This document shows positions 19,501-25,528 of a DNA stretch of 58,762 nucleotides, piece after piece. Within the stretch, counting starts at the first letter, position 1; every line of letters starts with the position of its first letter. Source of the DNA: Verrucomicrobiaceae bacterium (lineage in GTDB: Bacteria > Verrucomicrobiota > Verrucomicrobiia > Verrucomicrobiales > Verrucomicrobiaceae); NCBI GenBank assembly GCA_947507875.1, contig CANNQP010000028.1, forward strand, positions 1-58,762. Reading direction: 5' to 3'. The notes below the pieces were generated by a model. The model was not told where the DNA came from and searched no databases. It worked only from the letters and a program-made list of their open reading frames with translations. The translations under genes were made by a program, and so were the position numbers.

Positions 19501-21704
19501 CCTTCCTTCTGCCCAGCGGCTACAGCAATAGCTTCTGGTACAAGACCTACTTCAGCACCTATTCAGAGCAGGCCGCCGTCTCCGTGACCTCCTACGCAGG
19601 CTCTGTCACCCTCCGCTCCAGCATCACCCAGCCCTCGGTGGGCGGCGGTGGAGCCACGCCGGTGCTCCTGGCCTGGATTCAAAATCAACTGCTCTACAAT
19701 GCCCAAAACCCAGGTACGGCCTCCTTTTATCACCCCTGGCTCAGGCTGAATGAGACCGGTGTTGACGCCTTCAGCACGGTGGCCTCCCTAGCACCCGGCA
19801 CGCTGCGCCTCGCCGCGCTGGGTGGGGATCTAAACCTCCAGGGTAGCCTCACGCTCTCTCCTTCCGCGACCGGCACGCTGGACCTTCTCGCCACCGGTGC
19901 AGTGCATGGTCTGTGGCCCAATGGACGCACCAGCCTAAACAACACGCCGCTCGTCTCCTGGGGGAGCTCCACCGTGAATGTCTCGGATGCGGACCCGCGC
20001 TCGATCCCCGGAGTGACGACCCCCTTCGCCTACCAGACAGTGGCAGGCCTAATCACCAGCGCCGCTGCTACCTCCGGCAGCAATTTCCTCCTCTTCCTCA
20101 ACAGTAACCTCGTGGAAACCGGCTCCACCCAGGGCATCTACGGTGTACTTCAGGCCAAACAGGCGCTGCACGCCACCAGTCTGTTGCACAGAGACGACCG
20201 CGAGCCTCTGCGACTAACAGCCCAGGGTGGTGACATCAGTGGCCTGACGCTCTTTTCTCCCAAGGCTGCGCGTATTCAGGCCTCGCGTGACATTCGTGAC
20301 GTGTCATTTTACATCCAGAATACCAATTCGTCGGATGTTAGCGTTGTCTCTTCCGGCCGAGATATGATTCTTTTCGACGCTGGTAGTCCTCTGCGCACAG
20401 CGGCCTCTTCCTCCGGCAATATCATCAACATCGGAGATATCCCGATGGCGGGTGATATTCAGATCAGCGGGCCAGGCTTCCTGCAAGTCCTAGCCGGGCG
20501 CGACTTGGATCTTGGAACAGGACTGAATCGCTCCGATGGCACCGGAACGGGCATCACGAGCATAGGCAATGGTCGCAATCCTAGCCTGCCTTTTGATGGT
20601 GCCGCCATCACTTTGGCCGCAGGCATCGGTGCCGCCTCGGGCTTGGGGTCTAGCTCCTTGGATTTTAGCGCTTTCATTCGTGATTTTATTCAAGGCCAGC
20701 GAGGTTCAGAATACTTGCGGGACTATGGCAAGGCTTCTGGATCAACGGTGGACACTGTGTCGGAGTTTGACGCACTGAGCGCGGAAGAGCAGCAGCGTGT
20801 GGCTCTAGGCGTGTTTTCCATCGTGTTGCGCAATGCAGGCCGTGACCGTTCAACAAAGGGCACCAATTATGAGGAGGGCTACGCAGCTATTTCAGCTCTT
20901 TTCCCCGGCACAACCTGGAAAGGCAATATCCTGACTCAGGCTCGTGATCTGCGCACTCGAAGCGGTGGTGGTATTGATATCCTAATCCCTGGTGGTGGAC
21001 TTCAGCTCGCCTCTGCGTTGCTAGGCAATACATTGGCCCCTCCTGGCATCATCACGGAAGGCGGAGGCGGCATCAATATCTTCGCCCACCGCAGTGTGGA
21101 CATTGGCATCGCTCGTATCTTTACACTCCGTGGTGGAGATGAGATCATCTGGTCGTCTGAAGGTGATATTGCGGCTGGGTCTTCCTCGAAGACGGTCCAA
21201 TCGGCTCCACCCACACGGGTCATCATTGATCCTCAGAGTGCAAGTGTGCGCACGGATCTCGCTGGCCTTGCCACGGGGGGGGGCATCGGCGTTCTAGCTT
21301 CGGTGGCTGGTATCCCTCCTGGGAATGTTGACCTCATCGCACCCAAAGGCGCTGTTGATGCTGGAGATGCGGGTATTCGTGCTACGGGTAACTTGAACAT
21401 CGCTGCCACTATCGTGTTGAACGCCGGTAACATTAGTGTTGGCGGTGCTGCCTCCGGGGGGGCTGCCCCGCCTGCTGCTCCTGCAGTGAATGTTGCAGGC
21501 ATGGCTGCCTCTTCCAGTGCCGTCGCCGCAGCTTCTAGCACGACGGCCAAGCGTTCAGAAGATTCGAATAACAAAAATGTTGCCCAAAATGACGATTCAC
21601 AGACGCCATCACTGATGTCGGTTGAGGTCCTTGGCTATGGTGGTTCTTCCGGTGAAGAAGAGGACGAAGAAGAACAGCGCAAGCGTCAGAGAGCACTGCC
21701 CTGA
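10539..21704 (+). CDS. TpsA-type filamentous haemagglutinin, 3721 residues
   Basis: This is a giant secreted surface protein. It begins with a long signal sequence (about 1-36) and carries a TPS (haemagglutination activity) domain at about 135-330, recognisable by WRTFNVGRNTTLRFDQ and the NANGIIFGRNSQVNTNTLVAS core. Thousands of residues of Gly/Ala/Ser/Thr-rich right-handed beta-helix repeats follow (A-GG-L-V/I-patterns). Near the C-terminus (about 3375-3640) a segment with EEGYAAISALFPG and GGGIDILIPGGGLQ resembles DUF3739 of filamentous-haemagglutinin-family proteins. The chain ends SVEVLGYGGSSG and an acidic tail. The start overlaps the upstream stop. TpsB, encoded first in the operon, is the expected exporter. 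Adhesion or biofilm function is inferred. GC content is lower at both ends than in the middle, and two runs of nine G are present. Confidence 0.92.
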   Translation: MRMQSRHRVILKLPFALKAPCALALAFLMPIHGIAGDILRGGAGAGARRNAQLGADSAVGSSAAQAARVNARDSLSRTTRAIQAIQNLQLQARQLTGTNGMNPNQPGTSLPNVPDGLGAGGLDILSTRGADAPTQSVGAGGATTVTVRQQLQQAFLDWRTFNVGRNTTLRFDQSRGGRDARQWIAFNSVRDPSGVPSQILGRIQAEGQVYVMNANGIIFGRNSQVNTNTLVASALPLNTNLTNTGLLNNPDLQPLFSALEVAAGARGTPAFTPDLNGTGKVGDVKVEAGAEITAATTADKVGGRVVLAGANVINEGAISTPDGQTVMAAGLQVGFTGHSSSDPSLRGLDVYVGAVDSPSVNAWTGKTGQVINRGIIDAPRGNITMAGREVMQESVLTASTSVSFNGRIDLQASYGAVANPIYDPTNAAFGAPFLFTNSGTVTLGVNSVTRILPEIGSDERVVGVRLALPSQVNLRGRVIRLMEDATLLAPNAQVAMDAGLWRLDTIGGTPRGQFVYSEGQVHLGRGALVDVAGSAGVQASILENIITLQLRGAEFSDFSYNRNGDLRGVDITLDIRRQGVFDGRTWVGTPVADASGFAGLIQRDAGQLTIDGGSLNIRSGGSVIMQQGSALDVSGGYIDYQGANVTTSRVMVGGHLVDIANALPDRFYDGLYTGSFTRVSNTWGVSQTYSSQLMRGTRYEGGYYYGGAGGSLSIQAPSLALDADLRGQVVNGERQLEVHASPAALSILIQSQKTTGPNYFDYSPTPPTVLLRSGVTQVAAPDFQLDGSGRPVGLSGPRVSELILSPNRLLAAGFGSVSVVNKEGRVELSAGETLEMLPGGSLLLEGANVDLLGTFLSEGGALSVRAHNLSPYEVNEIRQSPLPVTPPVNLGRGKITVGQDSRLMVGGSFVDDRFKLGTNPYALQGGSILLAGYDVDVRAGSVLDVGGGARVEGMVQRIYGNAGSLSLKAGMDLNMNWVTGGRLTLNGELRGFAGTRFRGGELTLQSTLIQVGGTSPADTLLLAPDFFSQGGFTSHRLIGIGSATGPDQYRPAVVIDSSVVLRPQARTYIWEPRGLDMNIMRLLPHPGLRVPASLSFSALGVVEEFSRLLEVRGDIVMREGALIDAGPRGAVSFQADTVSILGSVRATGGVISVLGANRIPTQDPNPSRAQTTVYLGAVSTLSVAGGFLPSPDPFGRRIGTLLAGGSIKVGGNIVAEEGAVLDASGASEVVDVPPGGLGKNVTGGDLSEGAPSATGSSGLTAPANGIAATPTRLESDGGKITLAGGQMLHTNATLRAGSGGASAEGGTLRVSSGRFYQTGVTAEPDDISLQVSQGHVGGMFFSNPATAIGTSITGPSGLGFFAADDFSTGGFDHLVLGGNVFFDGNVNLQARGSLAAATGGVLQTVGDVALTARHASLGKIFQAPLSPNQVQAAFLQDVTPFFFAPTTGTGSLTVEAELIDIGNLSLQGTGRASFMAESGDIRGNGTLNLAGNLLMRAGQVYPVTGSVFTVSVYDPAGGGRGSATFESSGSRSLPLSAGGTLRVYASDISQDSVLRAPFGRIELGWSGEGTRPQDFIAGTRAAIPVTRSLTLGANSITSVSGVDPATSRALLAPYGLSTDGVSWIDPAGVDITAAGLPEKVLLLGAQSITTEAGAQQDLRGGGDLLAYRFVSGTTGTRDILSDEGIFAILPGYSDWYAPFGAFNTSSEAGRLNGDRGYVNSTLNAGDQIRLGAASGLAAGLYTLLPARYALMPGAFLVTPMSGVPVGSQLRPDGAVLTTGRRFNTLNTTRSAPLLQERYEVANGATVAQRARYDLFRANTFLSAYAQQRGLTAQRLPQDSGTMVLNATQAMALSGSITARPLTTQGRDGRLDISSPLDILIGHSGTAPVLGKLVLNSAQISASGVGSVLIGGVRTTRQDGTTGVTVRTQNITVNNFDAASGGVEVLEGPEIILAASGLIDLREGAVVQQTGLLSGSADQLILGSAATAGSGNGSMLRVSSDTRATSQRLGVAAGTGLANLVLGARAQVSAASVLLDSTNGTTLSSSALVEGTNLSFSSGRVSVVLADGISVGGSGLVLTPSALSALGTAKSLSLLSYSTLDTYGAGTLGAPTLENLILSAAQIRGFNNAGGVVTLQANQVQIANLAGTPGTASETGTAGGALRIEARELLLGANATRIAQYSEVQAQVSSGVIFSGTGGLTVAGALNLQTPWFRSASGVSHGITATGALGIMGGGVTAAPISGAAASLSFMGASLVFDSRVNLPGGTLNFTSTTGPLQIGGSLSTAGQAYGPTAQRRYLQGGLIRLQAQQGNLSVNGTVDVSAAAVGGEAGRLELAVPAGTLSMDSATLVGTGGGSFGLDVRQLPSTAALNSQLNSSGFTGQRDLRAREGNVLLDGTARVTGMTVSADAGAINVSGQVDVSGETGGVIRLLAARSVTLQSGAVLSAASQRPNAAGKAGAVHLETRGQSGGQISIQSGSTINLAVAAPLTEGQYSGSLHLRAPRTSGGTSLGVAPVAGSILGASAITAEGFQVYDLTGTGTITATVRNSVQTEGAAFAANEVAITNALFSGSNAALAPLFTLLAGAEVVNRTGDLTLGTLNPGAGSTAWNLSSFRFGPRQTPGVLTMRAAGNLVFYEALSDGFTSAAYNAPLMANNTLLADPVEGWSYRLSAGADFSSVDHRAVVQGTGSLLLGRNAGVANELANNLGERASTAAAVAGFYQVIRTGGGGIDISAGQDIRLLNQYATIYSAGVRVADPTVGGRFDLPVLNYTGGTASLGPIQQNPAYAVQYSLAGGNVEIRAGRDITRLTQNTQGELVADSQRQIPTNWLYRRGYVDPTTGQFGTARFGDQATTTWWVDFSNFFQGVGALGGGNVQLSAGRDVANVDAVVPTNARLTKDGQMIELGGGDLSVRAGRNLDAGIYYVERGGGRLTAGGSIITNATRSPSLTNLSGAAPFAPQTWLPTMLFAGKSAFDVRAGGDVLIGPASNPFLLPSGYSNSFWYKTYFSTYSEQAAVSVTSYAGSVTLRSSITQPSVGGGGATPVLLAWIQNQLLYNAQNPGTASFYHPWLRLNETGVDAFSTVASLAPGTLRLAALGGDLNLQGSLTLSPSATGTLDLLATGAVHGLWPNGRTSLNNTPLVSWGSSTVNVSDADPRSIPGVTTPFAYQTVAGLITSAAATSGSNFLLFLNSNLVETGSTQGIYGVLQAKQALHATSLLHRDDREPLRLTAQGGDISGLTLFSPKAARIQASRDIRDVSFYIQNTNSSDVSVVSSGRDMILFDAGSPLRTAASSSGNIINIGDIPMAGDIQISGPGFLQVLAGRDLDLGTGLNRSDGTGTGITSIGNGRNPSLPFDGAAITLAAGIGAASGLGSSSLDFSAFIRDFIQGQRGSEYLRDYGKASGSTVDTVSEFDALSAEEQQRVALGVFSIVLRNAGRDRSTKGTNYEEGYAAISALFPGTTWKGNILTQARDLRTRSGGGIDILIPGGGLQLASALLGNTLAPPGIITEGGGGINIFAHRSVDIGIARIFTLRGGDEIIWSSEGDIAAGSSSKTVQSAPPTRVIIDPQSASVRTDLAGLATGGGIGVLASVAGIPPGNVDLIAPKGAVDAGDAGIRATGNLNIAATIVLNAGNISVGGAASGGAAPPAAPAVNVAGMAASSSAVAAASSTTAKRSEDSNNKNVAQNDDSQTPSLMSVEVLGYGGSSGEEEDEEEQRKRQRALP
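13531..13539 (+). repeat. Nine-base poly-G tract in tpsA
   Basis: Nine consecutive G lie within codons for Arg-Gly-Gly-Glu at about residue 999 of the haemagglutinin. A one-base slip would shift the frame and truncate the protein to roughly a quarter of its length while leaving the TPS export domain intact. Confidence 0.85.
21275..21283 (+). repeat. Second nine-base poly-G tract in tpsA
   Basis: Nine consecutive G encode part of a Thr-Gly-Gly-Gly stretch at about residue 3580. Slippage here would alter only the last 140 or so residues, including the SVEVLGYG and acidic C-terminal tail. Confidence 0.85.
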
Positions 21705-21821
21705 AGTTATCCGTCACGACGAGGGTCCATCCAATTCGACTGGTGAGTTCTACTCTCATATAGATGAGTTTAGAATCCCTAAGCTGATGTATTCTCTATG
21801 CGGATACAGTGCATGCCCTCC

Positions 21822-22526
21822 TTAATCGACCAAGTAGAGGATGCGTCCGCAGCTATCGCATTGAGCGAGTGTTTCGCCCGTTCGAGCGGTCTGAATGGTG
21901 CCAGAGACCACTTTCATGTGGCAGCCGCCGCAGATGCCATTTTCGAGGGCGGAGACAGCTTGATCTCCCTTTTTGGCAAAGATGCGCGTGTAGAGATCGA
22001 GAGCGGGTTGATCAATGGGCGCTGCGAGCGTGGTGCGTTCGGCTTCGAGGTCGCTGAGCCTTTTCTTGAGCCCCTGGGCACGTTCGGCAAGCGCTTTGAG
22101 TTCCTCATTCACTCGACCCTGAGTTGCTGCCAAGAGACCCTGAGCTTCCTTCAGGATGGCTTTGGCTGCTTCGAGTGCTTCCATGTGTTCTAGCTCATGA
22201 TCCTCTAAGGCGCGCACGTCGTTTTCGTAGCGTTTGATCTCGACGCCGAGGGCTTGGAATTCGTCGTTTTTGCGCGTTTCGAATTGCTGGTCTCCGAGCC
22301 GCTTGATGGTGTTTTTGCGGGTTTGGATGTCCAGTTCGACTCCTTTGATTTTGACCTCAATTTCTCGTGTTTTTTGCGTGGCGGCATCCACGGCAGCGCT
22401 ATCGCCTGCGAGTTTGGTTTTGGCGGCTAGCTCATGCTTGGGGATATCCTTGAGATCCTTTTGCAGGGCGCGGATGCGCTGGTCGCGTTCTTGGAGCTGG
22501 AGCAGTTTCGGAATTTCAGGGTGCAT
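21822..22526 (-). CDS. Coiled-coil protein with C4 zinc ribbon (zf-RING_7 / CdsZ-like)
   Basis: The 234-residue protein starts MHPEIPKLLQLQERDQRI and forms a long antiparallel-type coiled coil (about 5-175), followed by a zinc ribbon with two CxxC pairs, CGGC near residue 200 and CDSC near 223, ending GRILYLVD. This is the layout of the PF02591 family, whose members are nucleic-acid or ribosome-associated small proteins in many bacteria; the exact role is not settled. It stands alone between the end of tpsA (convergent) and tRNA-Leu. The start ATG at 22524-22526 fits the family. Confidence 0.8.
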   Translation of the reverse strand: MHPEIPKLLQLQERDQRIRALQKDLKDIPKHELAAKTKLAGDSAAVDAATQKTREIEVKIKGVELDIQTRKNTIKRLGDQQFETRKNDEFQALGVEIKRYENDVRALEDHELEHMEALEAAKAILKEAQGLLAATQGRVNEELKALAERAQGLKKRLSDLEAERTTLAAPIDQPALDLYTRIFAKKGDQAVSALENGICGGCHMKVVSGTIQTARTGETLAQCDSCGRILYLVD

Positions 22527-22608
22527 GTGTGCTCATCATGGCGCGGGATGAGGCTAGCTGGCAAGGTGCTTGTCAGGGACACTGCACGAGACGGATTGGA
22601 ATCCGTCG

Positions 22609-22693
22609 TGGTGCCCGGGACAGGACTCGAACCTGCACTGATCTCTCAACCAGATCCTAAGTCTGGCGCGTCTACCAATTCCGCCACCCGGGC
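22609..22693 (-). tRNA. tRNA-Leu (anticodon UAG)
   Basis: Read on the minus strand, the sequence folds into a class II tRNA. The acceptor GCCCGGG pairs with CCCGGGC, the D-arm contains GGCGGAATTGGTAGAC, the anticodon stem CCAGA/TCTGG holds loop CTTAGGA (anticodon TAG), there is a long variable arm, and the T-arm contains GGTTCGAGTCC. The 3' CCA is encoded (22609-22611). The unmodified anticodon reads CUA and related leucine codons. Confidence 0.96.
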
Positions 22694-22745
22694 AAAAGGA
22701 AGCATGGGGAGATGATTCCAGTCTCTTCGCTGACCTGCAAATGAA

Positions 22746-23696
22746 TTATCGCGTCTCTTGGTCACGTGGCAGGAGCTGCAGGAGCAGCCAGCCTGTGACC
22801 AGGACCACCGCCAAGGGAACGAGGCCGACTTTCAGATTGGGACCGATCCAGGGCAGCCAGCCTTTGAGGTGAAAGGTCAGTCCACTGAACCATTTCAGCC
22901 CGAAGACCCAGCCTGCATGAAGGCCGATCCCCGCCCACAGCGCGCCTGTTCGCAGTCGAGCCTGGGTCAGTGCCCAGCCGACGGCAGCCAGCGTGGCAAA
23001 TTCAGCCAGCAAAAACTGAATGTCGCTGAACCCGAGGGCCATCTGACCTAGAACGACAAAGCCGCTCGTCCAGGTGATCTGGTCGTCAGAGATCTGCCAA
23101 CCTTCCGGCGGTTTCAGGAAGTGAACGATGGCGAAGATGAACACAGCCCAGAAAACAGCTAGGCGGCGTGGCATCGAACCCAGCAAGAGACCGAGCAGCA
23201 GAGCTCGGAAGAAGAATTCTTCGACAAGGCTCGCTCCCAGGGCGGCGGTGATGGGCTCGCCCAGTTTCCACCAGCCAGGACTGGGCCTGAGCTGGTAGGC
23301 CCCGCATTGAATGAAGAGAAAGCCCATCAGCAGCAGCAGTCCCGCAGCAAGACTGAACCCCATGCCAAAGGATTTCAGTGCCGTTGCGGAAATGTTCCAC
23401 GAAGGCAAACGATCCCGCTGAAGGCGTAGCCCCCGCAGGCATGGCCAGATGAAAAGAAGGGCGCTGATGAGCACAGCACGATTGAAGTAGCGGGTAAAAT
23501 GAGCGCGCTTGATTTCGGAGAGGAGCCAGCGCCCGGGTCCAGAGTCACCCAGGGAGGTGTCTGCGAGCCAGGCTTGCGTTTGCTGCCCCAGGTGAAACAG
23601 CGGCGTTGCCAGCAGCGCGCCCCCTGCCATGACGGCGAATAAATACAGCAGCAGCCGGGGCAGGGGAGACGAAGTGATGGGCATGGGGGCTTGCAT
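22746..23696 (-). CDS. CPBP-family intramembrane glutamic protease
   Basis: The protein is about 316 residues with around eight hydrophobic segments. The family motifs are present: EEFFFRALLLG (paired glutamates and arginine of motif 1), AIVHFLKPP (motif 2 with its histidine), and GIGLHAGWVFGLKW (motif 3 histidine). CPBP proteins include CAAX-type proteases and bacteriocin-immunity proteins; many bacterial members have no known substrate. I chose the ATG at 23694-23696; a GTG at 23724-23726 would add ten residues and an ATG 12 bases further in is also possible. It is divergent from the small gene at 23730, so the two share a very short promoter region. Confidence 0.82.
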   Translation of the reverse strand: MQAPMPITSSPLPRLLLYLFAVMAGGALLATPLFHLGQQTQAWLADTSLGDSGPGRWLLSEIKRAHFTRYFNRAVLISALLFIWPCLRGLRLQRDRLPSWNISATALKSFGMGFSLAAGLLLLMGFLFIQCGAYQLRPSPGWWKLGEPITAALGASLVEEFFFRALLLGLLLGSMPRRLAVFWAVFIFAIVHFLKPPEGWQISDDQITWTSGFVVLGQMALGFSDIQFLLAEFATLAAVGWALTQARLRTGALWAGIGLHAGWVFGLKWFSGLTFHLKGWLPWIGPNLKVGLVPLAVVLVTGWLLLQLLPRDQETR

Positions 23697-23729
23697 GGCA
23701 CGGATACTAGCGCATCCTCTGCCCACTCA

Positions 23730-24011
23730 ATGACCAAAAACCAAGTCCATGAATGGCACGAGAACCGAGAGGAGGACGGCAAGAAGCGATACTACCGTGC
23801 CTACTGGAACAGTCGTGCCTGGCTTTTTCGCAAAACGGAACCGGAGGATGATGACTGGGTGCCTGTGGACAAGCCAGACGCGGCTCTGTGGCTCGCTTTG
23901 CGCGATGTCATTTTCCGCAAGTATCAGCGCCGTCGTGTGCCCTACAAGCTTTTGCAGAACGTGGATGCCATTCTCGAAGGTCTGGGAGTGAAAGTGGAAC
24001 CTGCGGACTGA
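23730..24011 (+). CDS. Small hypothetical protein, 93 residues
   Basis: The protein starts MTKNQVHEWHENREEDGK and is rich in charged and aromatic residues (KRYYRAYWNSRAWLFRKTEP), with a C-terminal part DVIFRKYQRRRVPYKLLQNVD that looks helical and basic. There is no signal peptide or membrane segment. I do not recognise a family. Its composition and the absence of a better frame support a real gene. It ends four bases before the first possible start of the outer-membrane efflux gene, so it may be cotranscribed with it. A nucleic-acid-binding role is only suggested by the basic helix. Confidence 0.6.
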   Translation: MTKNQVHEWHENREEDGKKRYYRAYWNSRAWLFRKTEPEDDDWVPVDKPDAALWLALRDVIFRKYQRRRVPYKLLQNVDAILEGLGVKVEPAD

Positions 24012-24063
24012 TGCCATGCTTTCTTGGCAAGGATGCCGATGTTTCGCGCTTACCCTACTTTGC

Positions 24064-25485
24064 ATGTTTCGTGTGAAGCTATGGCCCTTTGGGCGCTCTT
24101 TCTTTTTTAGTGTCGGCGCGACTTGGCTGCTGGTCAGTTGTGACCTCGCGCCCCGGCGTCCTTTGGCGTCGATGGATCTGCCCGAGACCTTTGCGAATGC
24201 AGGCCCGTGGCGTGCGGCCAAGCCGGCCGATGCCTCAGCGCGTGGCGATTGGTGGCGGCTGTTTCGCGACGATCGCTTGAGCCACTTGATGCAAGAGGCC
24301 GAGCAAGGCAGCCCCACGCTGGAGATCGCCCGCCAGCGGGTGCTCGAAGCCAGAGCCATGGCGCGGGCGGATCGTGCTGGGCTTTTCCCGGCAGCGACTC
24401 TGCGCAACACGGCGCAGCGCGATCGTGCCACGGGCTCAATGCAGTTTCAGTTCGCGGGTGGCCGCACGCGCACCACGCTGCTGAATGCGCTGGATCTCGA
24501 CTATGAAATCGACTTCTGGGGACGGATCCGGAATCAGTCGCGTGCGGGCACGGCGCGTGGCGATGCAGCAGAGGCAGATGCAGAAAATGCCCGTCTCGGT
24601 CTGCTGAGTGAGTTGGCGATGAACTACTATGCGCTCCGGCTGCAGGATGCCCAGCTGGCCTTGCTGCGTCGCACGGTCAGCGTGCGTCAGCGTACGGCGG
24701 ATTTGGCACGGAAAAGGTTCGCGCAGGGGGATGTCGCGCAGGTCGATGTCGCGCAGGCGGAGACAGATTTGGCCGAAACACAGGCGGAGGCGATTGGTCT
24801 CGAGCGGGATCGGGGTGAGCTGGAGCACGCCATCGCCCTGCTGTTGGGTCAAGTACCGAGTGAGGTGAGCCTGCCCACCCTGCCATTGGCTGGCACGCCG
24901 CCGAATCTTCCTCGGGCTGTGCCGAGCACCCTGCTCGAACGTCGCCCCGACATCGCTGCAGCTGAGCGTGAAATGGCCGCGCTGAACGCGGAAATCGGCG
25001 TGGCCCGCGCGGCTTACTTCCCTTCCATCACCCTGGGTATGCGGGGTGGCACGCAGACCAGCTTTTATGATCTGATGGACAATCGAAGCAGCCTCGTCTG
25101 GGGGCTCGGACCTGCGGGTTTGGAATGGCCCCTCCTGCGTGGCGGGCGTGTGCGTGCGAATCATTTGGCGGCCAAGGCGCGCTACGAGCAGTCGGCCTCG
25201 CGCTATCGGCAGACGGTTTTGGCCGCCATGCGCGAGGTGGAAGATGCGCTGACGGGACTGGAGGTTCTGCGCCGTCAGTCCGCGGCCCAAGACACAACCG
25301 TGGCGGCTGCGAGCCGGGCGTTGGATTTGTCTCAGAAACGCTACGAGTCCGGCCTGGTGGCCTACTTTGAGGTTTTGGATGCACAGCGGACGCTGCTCAG
25401 GGCGGAGCGTGAGGCGACTCGACTTCAGGGCGAGCTCTTTTTAGCCACCGTCATGCTGGTGAAAGCGCTCGGGGGCGGATGGTGA
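24064..25485 (+). CDS. Outer-membrane efflux lipoprotein (NodT/OprM-type, TolC superfamily)
   Basis: The protein has the duplicated TolC-family layout: two helical hairpin repeats, the first around DWWRLFRDDRLSHLMQEAE and ALDLDYEIDFWGRIRNQSR, the second around LLERRPDIAAAEREMAAL, with the ending LDAQRTLLRAEREATRLQGE. A lipobox LVSC sits about 26 residues from ATG 24064, so the mature protein should be lipidated; that is why I prefer this start over ATG 24016, which would place the lipobox near residue 42. Such factors form the outer-membrane duct of RND or other pumps. No pump gene is adjacent; an RND permease without its own duct lies near 41.6-44.8 kb, but a functional link is unproven. Confidence 0.87.
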   Translation: MFRVKLWPFGRSFFFSVGATWLLVSCDLAPRRPLASMDLPETFANAGPWRAAKPADASARGDWWRLFRDDRLSHLMQEAEQGSPTLEIARQRVLEARAMARADRAGLFPAATLRNTAQRDRATGSMQFQFAGGRTRTTLLNALDLDYEIDFWGRIRNQSRAGTARGDAAEADAENARLGLLSELAMNYYALRLQDAQLALLRRTVSVRQRTADLARKRFAQGDVAQVDVAQAETDLAETQAEAIGLERDRGELEHAIALLLGQVPSEVSLPTLPLAGTPPNLPRAVPSTLLERRPDIAAAEREMAALNAEIGVARAAYFPSITLGMRGGTQTSFYDLMDNRSSLVWGLGPAGLEWPLLRGGRVRANHLAAKARYEQSASRYRQTVLAAMREVEDALTGLEVLRRQSAAQDTTVAAASRALDLSQKRYESGLVAYFEVLDAQRTLLRAEREATRLQGELFLATVMLVKALGGGW

Positions 25486-25528
25486 GGGTGTCCGCTTCAA
25501 GGGGCCAAACAACGCGTCGCGTCATCGT

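Noticed and set aside
21755..21768. CTCAT/ATGAG hairpin after tpsA as terminator
   Set aside because: The stem has only five base pairs and no proper T run; I see no convincing terminator behind tpsA.
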